50,555 nucleotides of DNA. Source: Actinomycetes bacterium. Lineage in GTDB: Bacteria > Actinomycetota > Acidimicrobiia > Acidimicrobiales > SZUA-35. Below are positions 15,766 through 23,430 of this stretch, one piece after another (position 1 is the stretch's first letter; each line of letters opens with the position of its first letter). A program made the translations under genes and the position numbers. The DNA is taken from the NCBI GenBank assembly GCA_024280015.1, contig JAJRQY010000155.1:1-50555 (forward strand), given 5' to 3'. The notes beneath the pieces were generated by a model that was not told where the DNA came from, did no database searches, and worked only from the letters and a program-made list of their open reading frames with translations.

Positions 15766-16565
15766 AGGTCGTGCTCAATTTCGGTATTGACAATCACATG
15801 CCAGCGGGGGTCACGCTCACCGGGGCCACTCCCAGGGGCGAGATCTCGATAGCGAGCCCCTGTCACGACTTCGTGGAGCTGGTTAGTGTTGATCTGTTGA
15901 TCAACCTCGGTGGCCATGTAGTCCAGCAAGAATCCAGTCCGTTGCACCACAGCGATCGGATAGAGCTTGGCGACATCTGACAGGACGCTCAGGTCCAGCA
16001 CCTCGTCATAGAGCAGATCACCAATGACAGTCGCCACATTCGAGAGTCCGGCCCCGTACTCGGGTGACTCAACAAGATCAAGGACCGTTACCTCTGGGGC
16101 GGAGACCCACATTCGTCCTGTCGGCACGGTGTGCCGTTGTTTGGGTTTCTCGGTGGTGCCAGAGCGTTGCAGAAACTGGATCCGGTTACGGCCGATCCTG
16201 CGTTCACGTAGTTTGGCTGGCGTGACGATCTGGAAGACCATTGACGCTTGATGCGACGCGCCGTGGATGGCGGCTGCCGACAAGAATCCCACGTAGTAGG
16301 AATGCCCGAGGTGGCCCATTAACGGGTCGATGAAGTGGCTGGCCGGGGGAGCCCCAACGCTTCGGTACTCGGGAGGGACCGGAACCCAGCCTTCCTTGGT
16401 CACCGAGATCATCTTTCCGGCTTGGCGAGACCGCTCCAAGCTTATGGGCACTGTCTCTGGGGTGATAGCAAGTAGGGCAGCGACGTCGCTGGTGGAGATG
16501 AAGTGTTGGCCGCGTCCGATCAGCCAATCGGCAAGCTCAATCGGAGCGATCTTTGTTTCGATCAT
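15762..16565 (-). CDS. Third AbiEi-type antitoxin
   Basis: The 267-residue protein from ATG 16565 is the long AbiEi form. Its winged helix is near 15-60 (STSDVAALLAITPETVPISL). The middle contains YYVGFLSAAAIHGASHQ, and the tail DPRWHVIVNTEIEHDL matches the hallmark C-terminus of this antitoxin family. The longer frame from 16631 adds residues that look non-coding. TACTCT lies seven bases before the ATG on the minus strand, again suggesting a leaderless message. The gene downstream, overlapping through a toxin relic, is not a nucleotidyltransferase but a 233-residue protein of unknown type. As an antitoxin it should repress its own promoter and neutralise or pre-empt its partner's effect. Confidence 0.8.
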   Translation of the reverse strand: MIETKIAPIELADWLIGRGQHFISTSDVAALLAITPETVPISLERSRQAGKMISVTKEGWVPVPPEYRSVGAPPASHFIDPLMGHLGHSYYVGFLSAAAIHGASHQASMVFQIVTPAKLRERRIGRNRIQFLQRSGTTEKPKQRHTVPTGRMWVSAPEVTVLDLVESPEYGAGLSNVATVIGDLLYDEVLDLSVLSDVAKLYPIAVVQRTGFLLDYMATEVDQQINTNQLHEVVTGARYRDLAPGSGPGERDPRWHVIVNTEIEHDL

Positions 16566-16829
16566 GCCGTCTAGAGTATCAAAACAGTAGCCTTGTGTCG
16601 AGGTTTGACCCTCGGGACGGCAACTACTCAAATTCGCGAGTTGATTGAGGCTGCCCGAGACACCTTGTCAGAGGAAGCCCATGTTCGCCTCATATGAGTC
16701 CTAAGTGGGCTCCGACTGATTAAGGGTTTGAGGAGGTCACGGCTCCAAGAACTATTCCGTTCAATCGCTCCGACGGCCAAAAGCACCTAACTCGGGCAGC
16801 CAATGGGGATATGTGGCTGGGACATGTCA

Positions 16830-17032
16830 TTAGTCTCGTCGGTAGTAGTGGCGGTTGACACCATCGAAAGTTGCCGCTGTTCCGGCAGCACTTGGCGAAT
16901 CGACGTCCGGAGCCACAGGGGCATGGGTCCTGGTTGCCGAGCTTCTCGATGAGTTCTTTGTCGGTGCCGACCGTGCGGTCGCCGCGTTTGACGTTGGTTT
17001 CGCTAAGGGAACCCCCGTCGACGTTTGCTCAT
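16830..17032 (-). pseudogene. Small SEC-C zinc-motif protein with two homopolymer frameshifts
   Basis: From ATG 17032 the frame reads MSKRRRG and is lost at a run of five Gs (17012-17016). One base less gives the long middle part [26 protein letters not shown] and the zinc signature [15 protein letters not shown]. At a run of three Ts (16867-16869) a second extra base hides the natural end [12 protein letters not shown] before TAA at 16832-16830. With both indels corrected the product is about 66 residues, typical of stand-alone SEC-C proteins. The CPCGSG and CC cysteines bind zinc and often accompany nucleic-acid or ribosome contacts. It is either a pseudogene or an intact gene with sequencing errors; the two cannot be separated here. 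Confidence 0.6.
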
Positions 17033-17177
17033 CGGTTCAAAAGGACTGTTCGTTGCTGTCTTGTCTGGTCATGGGACCGACCTCCTCGTGAGACTCGCGA
17101 GAGTACTATCGACACTTGACGGTGGCTAGTGATTTCTCTGACGGACCACTGCTTCTGCGGGAGGTTTCAGTCGACGC

Positions 17178-18548
17178 TTAGGCTGAAGGTAGCGCTGCGA
17201 TTCTGGCAGGTGATGGCCAGTAGCCTTTGCTCTGCGCGTACTGGGCGGCTTCGGGATGTTCATTGAATTCAAGAAGGTTTCCGACCTTCTCAACCAGTAC
17301 TTCCCGAACTTCGTTTGGCGTGGCGAAGAAGAATTCTCTCCGCAGGTTGACATGGTTGACCCTCTGGACAGCGAAGGCACGATGCAGCTCACTCTCTAGA
17401 GTCACCGCATCTTCAGAGAAGAACAGAGCGTGCACATCAAATGGGAATGGAACTGACGCGTCGCCAAGTTCTCGCACGCGATCCATTGGTTCCAGTCGTC
17501 GAGTCATCCCGATCTTGATAATTTGGCCACCAAACGCACCCTTGTTGGAGATGACATAGACGTAGCCAGCACGGACGTTCGCAGTCCGGTAGTCGTTCTG
17601 CTCGATAGCACTATTGAGATCGCCAAGTTTTTCAGCGATCTCGGCCGCACCTGCTTCATCACCTGCTGTCTGCAACGCTTCGAGGGCATTCTGGAGATGG
17701 CTGCGTTCCTTGGCTAGACGTTCACGTTCGGCTTTCAATTCTTGTTCGACCTTGCGCTCTTCGCGAAGCCGGGCTCGCTCTTCTCGTGCCGCTTCCTTCT
17801 CTTCCTGTTTCTTCATCGCGAAGTCCGAGGCGAGTTCGATCTCGCGAACACGCAGAGCGTGATACTCGGGGTTGATGCGCATCTCCATCATTGTCCCAAG
17901 CTTTGCAATAGTCGTCACTGTGCGTTCAAGGCGCTTCTTGGCGGTTACCGAATTTCCAGCCCGTAGTGACCTGACGCAAGTATCGGCCTCAGAGTTGTAC
18001 GCCCTCAACATGAGTTTCGAGAGGTCCTTGGTCATCTTGCGTCCCTTGGCCAGGGAGTTGTTGAAGGTAAACATTTCCGAGGCAAGAACGGCGCTACCTT
18101 CCTTGATCGAGGCTTTGATCTCGTCGTTCAAAGCGGCCAGCTGATCCTTGAATTGCGCCGCATTCTCTAGCGGGTGGTGATATCGGTAGATTCCTACTTC
18201 TTGAAGAATGCGCTCGTCGTCTAGGTCGACGACATCGATCGAACTGGCCCCGGCAGATTGAGTCGTTTCTGACAACTGCTGTTTCAGATCAGCCAACTCG
18301 GTCTGGAGTTGTGCAATGAGTTGGTCGCGTTGGTCTGGGGGTGTGTTAGTCGAAGCACTCTCGCTGTCCCTAGACAGTGTTGGAGCTTGGGGCGGGCGGG
18401 GTGCTTGCGGCTCAAGTGTCCAGAGTTCCCAATCTGTCGGCGCAGGTGGCCAGGTCGAGTCAGGTCTCCAGCCCTCTGGAGGCACAAATCCTTCTGGTAC
18501 CGGCCAGAGTGGCGGCGGATTGAACCGATACCCACTGGATGCGTTCAC
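17178..18548 (-). CDS. DUF4041-type coiled-coil protein with C-terminal GIY-YIG (T5orf172) nuclease domain
   Basis: The 456-residue protein begins with a Trp/Pro-rich segment (FNPPPLWPVPEG, PEGWRPDSTWPPAP; 9-43), a short coiled coil (75-98) and a DUF4041-like helical region (about 108-235). A long charged coiled coil (245-325) follows, then a GIY-YIG nuclease fold: GYVYV (328-332), KIGMT (345-349), Arg358, Glu385 in ESELH, and NLRREFF near 405. The start is GTG, overlapping the upstream gene by four bases (GTGA), so the two are co-translated. DUF4041/GIY-YIG proteins are common in phage and defence islands, and membrane-associated relatives have been reported to cut incoming phage DNA. This one has no transmembrane segment, so anchoring would need its N-terminus or its partner. 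The nuclease call is firm; the antiphage role is inference. Confidence 0.85.
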   Translation of the reverse strand: MNASSGYRFNPPPLWPVPEGFVPPEGWRPDSTWPPAPTDWELWTLEPQAPRPPQAPTLSRDSESASTNTPPDQRDQLIAQLQTELADLKQQLSETTQSAGASSIDVVDLDDERILQEVGIYRYHHPLENAAQFKDQLAALNDEIKASIKEGSAVLASEMFTFNNSLAKGRKMTKDLSKLMLRAYNSEADTCVRSLRAGNSVTAKKRLERTVTTIAKLGTMMEMRINPEYHALRVREIELASDFAMKKQEEKEAAREERARLREERKVEQELKAERERLAKERSHLQNALEALQTAGDEAGAAEIAEKLGDLNSAIEQNDYRTANVRAGYVYVISNKGAFGGQIIKIGMTRRLEPMDRVRELGDASVPFPFDVHALFFSEDAVTLESELHRAFAVQRVNHVNLRREFFFATPNEVREVLVEKVGNLLEFNEHPEAAQYAQSKGYWPSPARIAALPSA

Positions 18549-19813
18549 AGAGATCGGACTCCCTGGGACGTATCTATTCCAACGAGGCCGAACGGATCTT
18601 TGGACACCTGGGCACCCAAGTGCTTCAAGGTTGCCAACGGCACGACATTGGACAAATCGATTGCCATGAACGATTCTCGGGCCGCTGCGACAGTGATGAA
18701 TGCTATGGACTCTGGTTTCCCTGTTGCCGGGTTTGTTGCCCCGGTGGCAATCGTTAGTGAAATGGTCTGGATGATTGCTTGACGGTCGGCTTCGAAGACT
18801 TCATGAAGGCTTCGAAGTGCCACTGCGTGAACTGCCCCGGAGTATCTATCTTTCTGTGCCTTGGCGCTCAGAGTCGTAGCAGTAATCTCGTCCTTGGACT
18901 TCACGTACTTGAAAGCCTTCTCGATTGACATCGTGCTCGGAGCAGGTACCCATGCGGTAATCTCCAGCTCAGCGAGTTCGGCATCGAACCTGAACGCTGT
19001 CTCGACTTCGAAGAAGCTTGGGTAGACAGAGTTTGACAAGACGATTCCGATGTACTCGTTGACCGCCGTCTCCGTTCCGGTTGTGAGGTCGATTATGAGT
19101 TCGTCGAGTTCTTTGTTCGCTGCGCTGATCTCGGTTTCTCGTTGCTGACACTCTTGGTCATATGTCTGTTGCGCCAAGCTGAGATCGGAGATTCGTCTTG
19201 CCTCCAACGCCTTGAATTGTTCGGCCTGTTCCTGGTCGAATCTTTGATGGGCACCTGTCTGGACTTGCCACGCTTGGTGGAGTTCAGCGAAATCTGTTTG
19301 GGCTTTCGCTGTGGCCTTGGCTAAGCGTCCCTTCCCTCCGACGAGCGATCCGATGCCCTTGACCGCGTCTGGAGGTGCGTAGGTTGGCTCGGGCGGCAGT
19401 GGTCTTGGGATCGGTGGAGCTGTTGGTTGAAGGAGATCAGGTCTTGGAAAGGGCGGATGCTCCGCGGCTTGACGAAGAGAGTTGGGATCTACGTAGTCGT
19501 CAATGTCTAGTGTCGCTGAGAGTATTGAGTCGATTTCGTCGTACTCGGCGGTCAGTCCTGCGGTCCTGGACTCGGCTTCGAGGCTCCGCATCTCCTCGTA
19601 AGCGAGCTTCGCGGCCTTCTCTGCTGCCTTCTGGTCTTGAACCGCTGCCTTCTGTGCAGCCGCTCTTGCCCGGTCTGCTTGTTTTCTGGCTGTTTCCGCA
19701 TCGCGTTCGGCTGTTGCCTTTGCTTTTGCCGCTGTTCTCTGTGCTTGTTGATTGCGTTTTTCTGCTTGCTTGATCTGACGGTTCACCTCGGCCAGGAATC
19801 CACGCTTTGCCAC
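18545..19813 (-). CDS. Coiled-coil protein of unknown function, partner of the DUF4041/GIY-YIG nuclease
   Basis: The GTG at 19813 is chosen because AGGAG lies seven bases before it and upstream residues look non-coding. The 422-residue product has an Ala/Lys/Gln-rich coiled coil (about 5-80), an acidic segment (LDIDDYVDPNSL) and a Pro-rich linker (PPFPRPDLLQPTAPPIPRP). Then come a glycine patch, a second coiled coil (about 165-240) and a compact C-terminal domain (260-415; FRFDAELAELEITAWVPAP, FKYVKSKDEI, TLKHLGAQVSKDPFGL). No signal peptide, membrane segment or catalytic motif is seen. It is the first gene of a two-gene operon and overlaps the nuclease gene by four bases. A scaffold or sensor role is a guess from the coiled coils and the strict coupling. 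The family was not recognised. Confidence 0.75.
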   Translation of the reverse strand: MAKRGFLAEVNRQIKQAEKRNQQAQRTAAKAKATAERDAETARKQADRARAAAQKAAVQDQKAAEKAAKLAYEEMRSLEAESRTAGLTAEYDEIDSILSATLDIDDYVDPNSLRQAAEHPPFPRPDLLQPTAPPIPRPLPPEPTYAPPDAVKGIGSLVGGKGRLAKATAKAQTDFAELHQAWQVQTGAHQRFDQEQAEQFKALEARRISDLSLAQQTYDQECQQRETEISAANKELDELIIDLTTGTETAVNEYIGIVLSNSVYPSFFEVETAFRFDAELAELEITAWVPAPSTMSIEKAFKYVKSKDEITATTLSAKAQKDRYSGAVHAVALRSLHEVFEADRQAIIQTISLTIATGATNPATGKPESIAFITVAAARESFMAIDLSNVVPLATLKHLGAQVSKDPFGLVGIDTSQGVRSL

Positions 19814-19900
19814 CCTGCAACTCCTCGCTATTCTCGTGTCGGTAGCAAGATGATGACACGAATGCCTGATGCAGGCCCAAAACACTCTCGAATCGGCTTG

Positions 19901-19919
19901 GGCACCCGTTTTGGCACCT
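19901..19919. promoter_or_regulatory. Paired integrase arm-site-like repeats, left of att copy 2
   Basis: GGCACCC at 19901-19907 and GGCACCT at 19913-19919 are direct repeats 12 bases apart. Read on the other strand they are GGTGCC-type motifs, as seen in arm sites of some actinobacteriophage integrases. A matching pair lies right of the att copy. Confidence 0.4.
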
Positions 19920-19932
19920 GTGGGGAACAACA

Positions 19933-19972
19933 AGAGCCGCTAACGGGGACGTTTGCCCTGGTCAGCGACTCT
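19933..19972 (-). terminator. Hairpin next to att copy 2 (minus-strand terminator-like)
   Basis: AGAGTCGCTGA (19972-19962, minus strand) pairs with TTAGCGGCTCT (19943-19933) through G-U wobbles, and TTGTTG follows. Its position just 3' of a tRNA-Lys half suggests it once terminated that tRNA transcript. It closely matches the copy at 12016-12054. Confidence 0.45.
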
Positions 19973-19980
19973 GTTCGTAA

Positions 19981-20025
19981 GTACGCCCCCGGGACTTGAA
20001 CTCGGAACCTGCGGATTATGAGTCC
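19981..20025 (-). repeat. att copy 2: 3' half of tRNA-Lys between the two island units
   Basis: The 45 bases match the 3' part of the intact tRNA-Lys gene from 23481, with one C missing from a C run and two substitutions. The similarity extends left for about 55 bases into sequence shared with att copy 1. It marks the junction of two tandem integrations. Confidence 0.75.
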
Positions 20026-20128
20026 CGAAAGAAAAGTCCAGCCAGTCCTGTGCAATCCGTCTACCAGGAGTTTTGTCCGGGCAGGTGTCCAGTCAGTCCT
20101 GTGGAGTCCGGTCTAGTACGGTGAGTTT

Positions 20129-20147
20129 GGCACCCACTTAGGCACCC
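20129..20147. promoter_or_regulatory. Paired integrase arm-site-like repeats, right of att copy 2
   Basis: GGCACCC occurs at 20129-20135 and again at 20141-20147, with the same 12-base spacing as the pair at 19901-19919. The symmetry around the att copy is what suggests integrase arm sites. Confidence 0.4.
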
Positions 20148-20263
20148 GGCTCTTGGTGCTAAAGCTGAGGATGAACTGAGACTAGACGGCCTAGCGAAAT
20201 AGTGGTGACCTGGACGACGACAACCAACTACGCTTCCAATCACGAAACCAACCTAGCTAAGCT

Positions 20264-20336
20264 GTTGTCTCCGTACGAAGGCAGAAATCAGTTGTCTTCG
20301 AACGGCTACAATGATAGAGTGTCCCCGTACGACAAC
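20264..20336 (+). promoter_or_regulatory. HipB operator candidates and hipBA promoter
   Basis: GTTGTCTCCGTACG (20264-20277) and GTTGTCTTCGAACG (20291-20304) are direct repeats differing at two positions, 27 bases apart. CGTACGACAAC (20326-20336) is an inverted partial copy. TACAAT at 20306-20311 lies between them and is a good -10 candidate. HipB proteins repress their own operon at several spaced operators, so these are the natural candidates. Confidence 0.5.
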
Positions 20337-20400
20337 AGAGGCTTCCGCTCAGTAGCTGATGCTGGTGGCCTCTCACCCGCCCTGAGTCCAAGAGGACACG

Positions 20401-20667
20401 ATGCGACCGATCCAGACAAGTAGAGCGTTCGGGTCCGCGGTTAGGCGGGCCCGTAAGGACCAGGGCCTGTCTCAAGTTGAGCTTGCTGCTCTCGCCGGTG
20501 TGGGGCGGCCCTGGCTATCCGAACTCGAGACAGGAAAACGCACTGTCGAGCTGGGCCGAGCATTGTCAGTCCTGAGTGCCCTCGACGTTGCTATCACCTT
20601 CGTTCCTGTTCCCGGCCCGAATGGGTCGACTGTCGATCTCGGCCAGATCATCGACGAGGGTATCTGA
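20401..20667 (+). CDS. hipB: HipB-like helix-turn-helix antitoxin
   Basis: The 88-residue protein carries one Cro/CI-type HTH over most of its length (FGSAVRRARKDQGLSQVELA, then RPWLSELETGKR), as in HipB. HipB holds the HipA kinase inactive and represses the operon. AGAGGA lies five to ten bases before the ATG. Its TGA overlaps the hipA ATG by one base (TGATG), so the two are coupled in the usual antitoxin-first order. The length is normal for HipB. Confidence 0.9.
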   Translation: MRPIQTSRAFGSAVRRARKDQGLSQVELAALAGVGRPWLSELETGKRTVELGRALSVLSALDVAITFVPVPGPNGSTVDLGQIIDEGI

Positions 20668-21971
20668 TGGCGTCTGATGAGTTGATTGTTCTGCTCGAAG
20701 GGCAGCCGATCGGCATGATTGAACGTCTGTCAAGCAGTGCTCTTCGTCTTCGCTATAACAATGAGTACCGAGACAACCCCACAGCGACCCTGCTGTCAGT
20801 GTCGATGCCGCCAAGCCAGGAAGTGCATAGCAATGCTCGACTCACACCATGGTTGTGGGGTCTGTTGCCCGACAATGCCGATGTGCTCGCCCGCTGGGGT
20901 CGTGAGTTCGGTGTTTCGGTGGCGTCACCGTTCCCGTTACTCAGTACCCATATCGGCTATGACTGTGCCGGAGCCGTGCAATTCTGCCTGCCCGACCAAG
21001 TCGATGATTTAATTGGTCGGTCCGGCGATATCTCATGGCTCAACCAGGCCGATATCGCTTCACGATTGAGGGCGCTTCGAACGGACTCGACTAGCTGGCT
21101 CGGTCCCGGATTTACTGGCCAGTTCAGCCTCGGCGGAGCGCAAGCGAAGATTGCGCTTCACCGTGTTGATGGGGACCCTGGAGAGCGAGGAACGTGGGGG
21201 GAGCCGGTCAGCGGGTTCGCAACGACGCACATCCTTAAACCCGCGGTGGCTGGGTTTGAGGCGCAGAACATCAACGAGCACTTATGTCTTGCAGCGGCCC
21301 GAGCGCTTGGTCTGCCAGCTGCCAACACTTGGATCGAGATGTTTGAAGAGGAGAGTGCAATCGTTGTCGAGCGGTTTGACCGTTCGCGTAGGAGCGGAGC
21401 GCTGGTCAGAGTTCATCAAGAGGATCTCTGTCAGGCCCTTTCGGTTCCCCCCGTCGGTAAGTATCAGTCTGATGGGGGGCCGAGGCCTGGCCAGATTGCA
21501 GAGCTGATCAGGTCGATTATCCCTGGCCCTGATGCCGAGATCGACGTGAGGCGATTCGCTGATGCTTTGGCATTTAACTGGCTTATCGCAGGTACTGATG
21601 CCCACGCCAAGAACTATGGCTTGTTGCTCGCTGGCAGCCAGATTAGGTTGGCACCGCTGTATGACGTCGCATCGATTCTGCCTTATGACGACAGTGACGG
21701 TCATAAGGTGAAGCTGGCTATGAAAGTCGGCGATGACTACAAGTTGCGCCGGACCGATCGTCGTAGGGCGTGGGAGCAAGCAGCGGATGAACTGAAACTC
21801 GATCGTGCCCGGCTGATCACTCGTGTGCTCGACTTGGCCGAGCGCTTGCCTGCGGCGTTCGTTCAGGCAGCGACCGGTGTTGACGTTGGTGCTCTCTCGA
21901 CGGATTTGCCCGAGCGGTTGGTGGCGCTTGTGTCGCGCCGGAGCGAGCTCTGTCGGGCAGCTTTGAGCTGA
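20667..21971 (+). CDS. hipA: HipA-like serine/threonine kinase toxin
   Basis: The 434-residue protein has the N-terminal HipA subdomain (about 1-110) and the kinase core. QFSLGGAQAKIAL contains Ser154, equivalent to the autophosphorylated serine near the P-loop of E. coli HipA. GTDAHAKNYG (309-318) has the catalytic Asp311, and APLYDV has the metal-binding Asp333. HipA phosphorylates aminoacyl-tRNA synthetases, notably GltX, halting translation and producing dormancy. All active residues appear present, so the toxin should be functional. It forms an operon with hipB and lies between two att repeats, fitting a role in stabilising the island or in defence. Confidence 0.92.
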   Translation: MASDELIVLLEGQPIGMIERLSSSALRLRYNNEYRDNPTATLLSVSMPPSQEVHSNARLTPWLWGLLPDNADVLARWGREFGVSVASPFPLLSTHIGYDCAGAVQFCLPDQVDDLIGRSGDISWLNQADIASRLRALRTDSTSWLGPGFTGQFSLGGAQAKIALHRVDGDPGERGTWGEPVSGFATTHILKPAVAGFEAQNINEHLCLAAARALGLPAANTWIEMFEEESAIVVERFDRSRRSGALVRVHQEDLCQALSVPPVGKYQSDGGPRPGQIAELIRSIIPGPDAEIDVRRFADALAFNWLIAGTDAHAKNYGLLLAGSQIRLAPLYDVASILPYDDSDGHKVKLAMKVGDDYKLRRTDRRRAWEQAADELKLDRARLITRVLDLAERLPAAFVQAATGVDVGALSTDLPERLVALVSRRSELCRAALS

Positions 21972-22385
21972 TCTGCCAGTGCGGGTAGTGACATGGATCT
22001 GGGATACATGAGCCCAGGAACCGTGTCCGTTTCGGGTAAAGACTAAGACAGCCAAGGTAGGGCACGCGGTTGCTTCCAACACTTTGTGTGACGTACCTCC
22101 GTCTTGCTGCTTGCACCTTCAGTCCGTGGGGTTGTCTTCCTTTGGCAGGCTTCCGAAGGCGAGAAGCTTAGTTGTGTGTCGGAGCAGTTTCTTCGGTTTG
22201 AGCCGCTGGAGAAGGCTGTCCCTCGCTCTGAGGTAAAGTGGTCTATCACGGCATGAGATGCTGCGACGGTTGCCTCCGGGCCCTCGAATGGATCCCGCCA
22301 ATCGTGATCAGCATTCTTACAGCCATCACTCCTGCAGCGAGAACCGAGCGTAGGTAACCGCCGCTGGCGGCGGGTGAGTCTAACT
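21972..22385. other. Gene-free region between hipA and an AbiEii fragment
   Basis: Open frames here show no family motif. A GC-rich hairpin-prone stretch (CCGCCGCTGGCGGCGG, about 22358-22373) sits at the left edge of the AbiEii fragment and may mark a recombination joint. Otherwise nothing is seen. Confidence 0.4.
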
Positions 22386-22556
22386 CCAGGCAAGGTCATA
22401 GAGATCACGGGCGAGGCTCGCCCGGCGATACCGGGCGAGTTTCTCAGACAACACCTCCTCGGTCCGCATGACCGGAATCTCAGGGGTCCTGATGTCGTAA
22501 TGAGCATGAACTGGCAGATCTATGGAGGGGAGGAGTTGTGGCTTGAGCCATGACTT
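22386..22556 (-). pseudogene. Internal fragment of an AbiEii-type toxin gene
   Basis: The minus strand encodes 57 residues, from KSWLKPQLLPSIDLPVHAHY through IPVMRTEEVLSEKLARYRRA to RDLYDLAW. They align without gaps to residues in the second half of the first AbiEii toxin (12260-13129). About four of five DNA bases agree by eye. There is no start, no catalytic GGT/DLD part and no end. It is a decayed paralogue, showing that this toxin was once also present in the second island unit. Confidence 0.85.
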
Positions 22557-22680
22557 CGACTCTGCCGCCGATCGATGGAGCCTTCCCGAAGTCGCATCGT
22601 GAGCGGTGGCTGGAGATGGCCCGACTGGTGCTTGAGATGGTGGACGGAGGGGAAGAGGAGAGCGAAATCAGCTCTCCAGA
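22550..22680 (+). other. Possible 5' fragment of a small gene, cut by the transposase remnant
   Basis: From ATG 22550 the plus strand reads MTSTLPPIDGAFPKSHRERW, then a helix and an acidic stretch (EMVDGGEEESE) before entering the transposase fragment. It has the amphipathic look of a small coding region and could have been truncated when the insertion sequence arrived. The evidence is weak. Confidence 0.2.
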
Positions 22681-23192
22681 GACTCGGGACGGCAGCCGGT
22701 ATGTCGACCACAGCCAGACGCGACGACGGCTGGTGTTGCGAGACACCAGCCGTTCATTCCAGGATCTGCCCCCAACCGCTTCACCGCGGACGGAAGAGGC
22801 TTGTAATCAGACTTGCGGCGTTTGCGTGCCTGGGGATCGATCAGGCCGTGGCGGACCAGGCATCGATACACCGAAGACCGCCCCGGCAACTCACTCACCC
22901 CGTCGCGTTCGAGTTGGTGCAGGATGCGTTGCGGGCCCCAACGCACGTTCGCCCGCCACAACTCAACAATTCTGGCTTCCACCACCGCTGCCATCTGATG
23001 AGGGCATGAATCAGGGCGCGACGTTTTGTTCACCAACCCTGACATCCCGTTGGTGGCGTACTTCTTGAGCCACACATGAACAGTTTGGCGGGTGACGCCA
23101 TACCGCTTTGCTACATCGATGACGAGTGCGCCATCGAGGACTTCGTACACTGCTTTGAGTCGTTGTTCCACAAGACCGAGCTCCACCAACAT
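22668..23192 (-). pseudogene. Truncated IS481-family transposase
   Basis: From ATG 23192 the product begins with a helix-turn-helix (VIDVAKRYGVTRQTVHVWLK), then GLVNKTSRPDSCPHQM and RWGPQRILHQLERDGV, and ends YRCLVRHGLIDPQARKRRK. That is the N-terminal half of IS481-type transposases. After about residue 125 the expected DDE catalytic core (WQMD onward) is missing and unrelated sequence follows. A full protein would be about 320-350 residues. The element is dead and its other end was not found. Confidence 0.8.
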
Positions 23193-23430
23193 TGCTGACC
23201 CTCCAAACCAACCGAGAATGTTGATTTGAAGCACAACCCATCAGCTAGGTGTCCGCAAGGAACCGAGGGCGTTGTCGTCCAGGAGGCGGGACTTGTGTAA
23301 GCCAGGTACCGGAACTTGTCTCAACAATGTCGGGCACCTACCGGAGCTGCACTGTAAAACATGAACCGGCACAGCACATTGTTTCCGACGGAACCAGTGT
23401 GACCACGGGCCTGTTTTGGGCCAAAACGGC

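Larger units (their letters stand above)
20026..20400. other. Region upstream of hipB: arm-like repeats and operators, no gene
   Basis: No coding frame with recognisable features is seen. The stretch holds the second GGCACCC pair (20129 and 20141) and three GTTGTC-type motifs at 20264-20336. AGAGGA at 20391-20396 serves hipB. Confidence 0.5.

Noticed and set aside
12063-20025. Two extra tRNA-Lys genes at the partial repeats
   Set aside because: Both copies contain only the T-arm and the 3' side of the anticodon arm; no 5' acceptor or D-arm follows. They are att remnants.
21282-22082. 266-residue minus-strand open frame under hipA
   Set aside because: It is a shadow of the hipA gene; the residues are low-complexity reverse readings with many Arg, Thr and Pro.
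22550-23068. 172-residue plus-strand frame across the transposase remnant
   Set aside because: Only its first 40 or so residues look protein-like; the rest is antisense to the IS481-type transposase. It is kept only as a weak fragment at 22550-22680.
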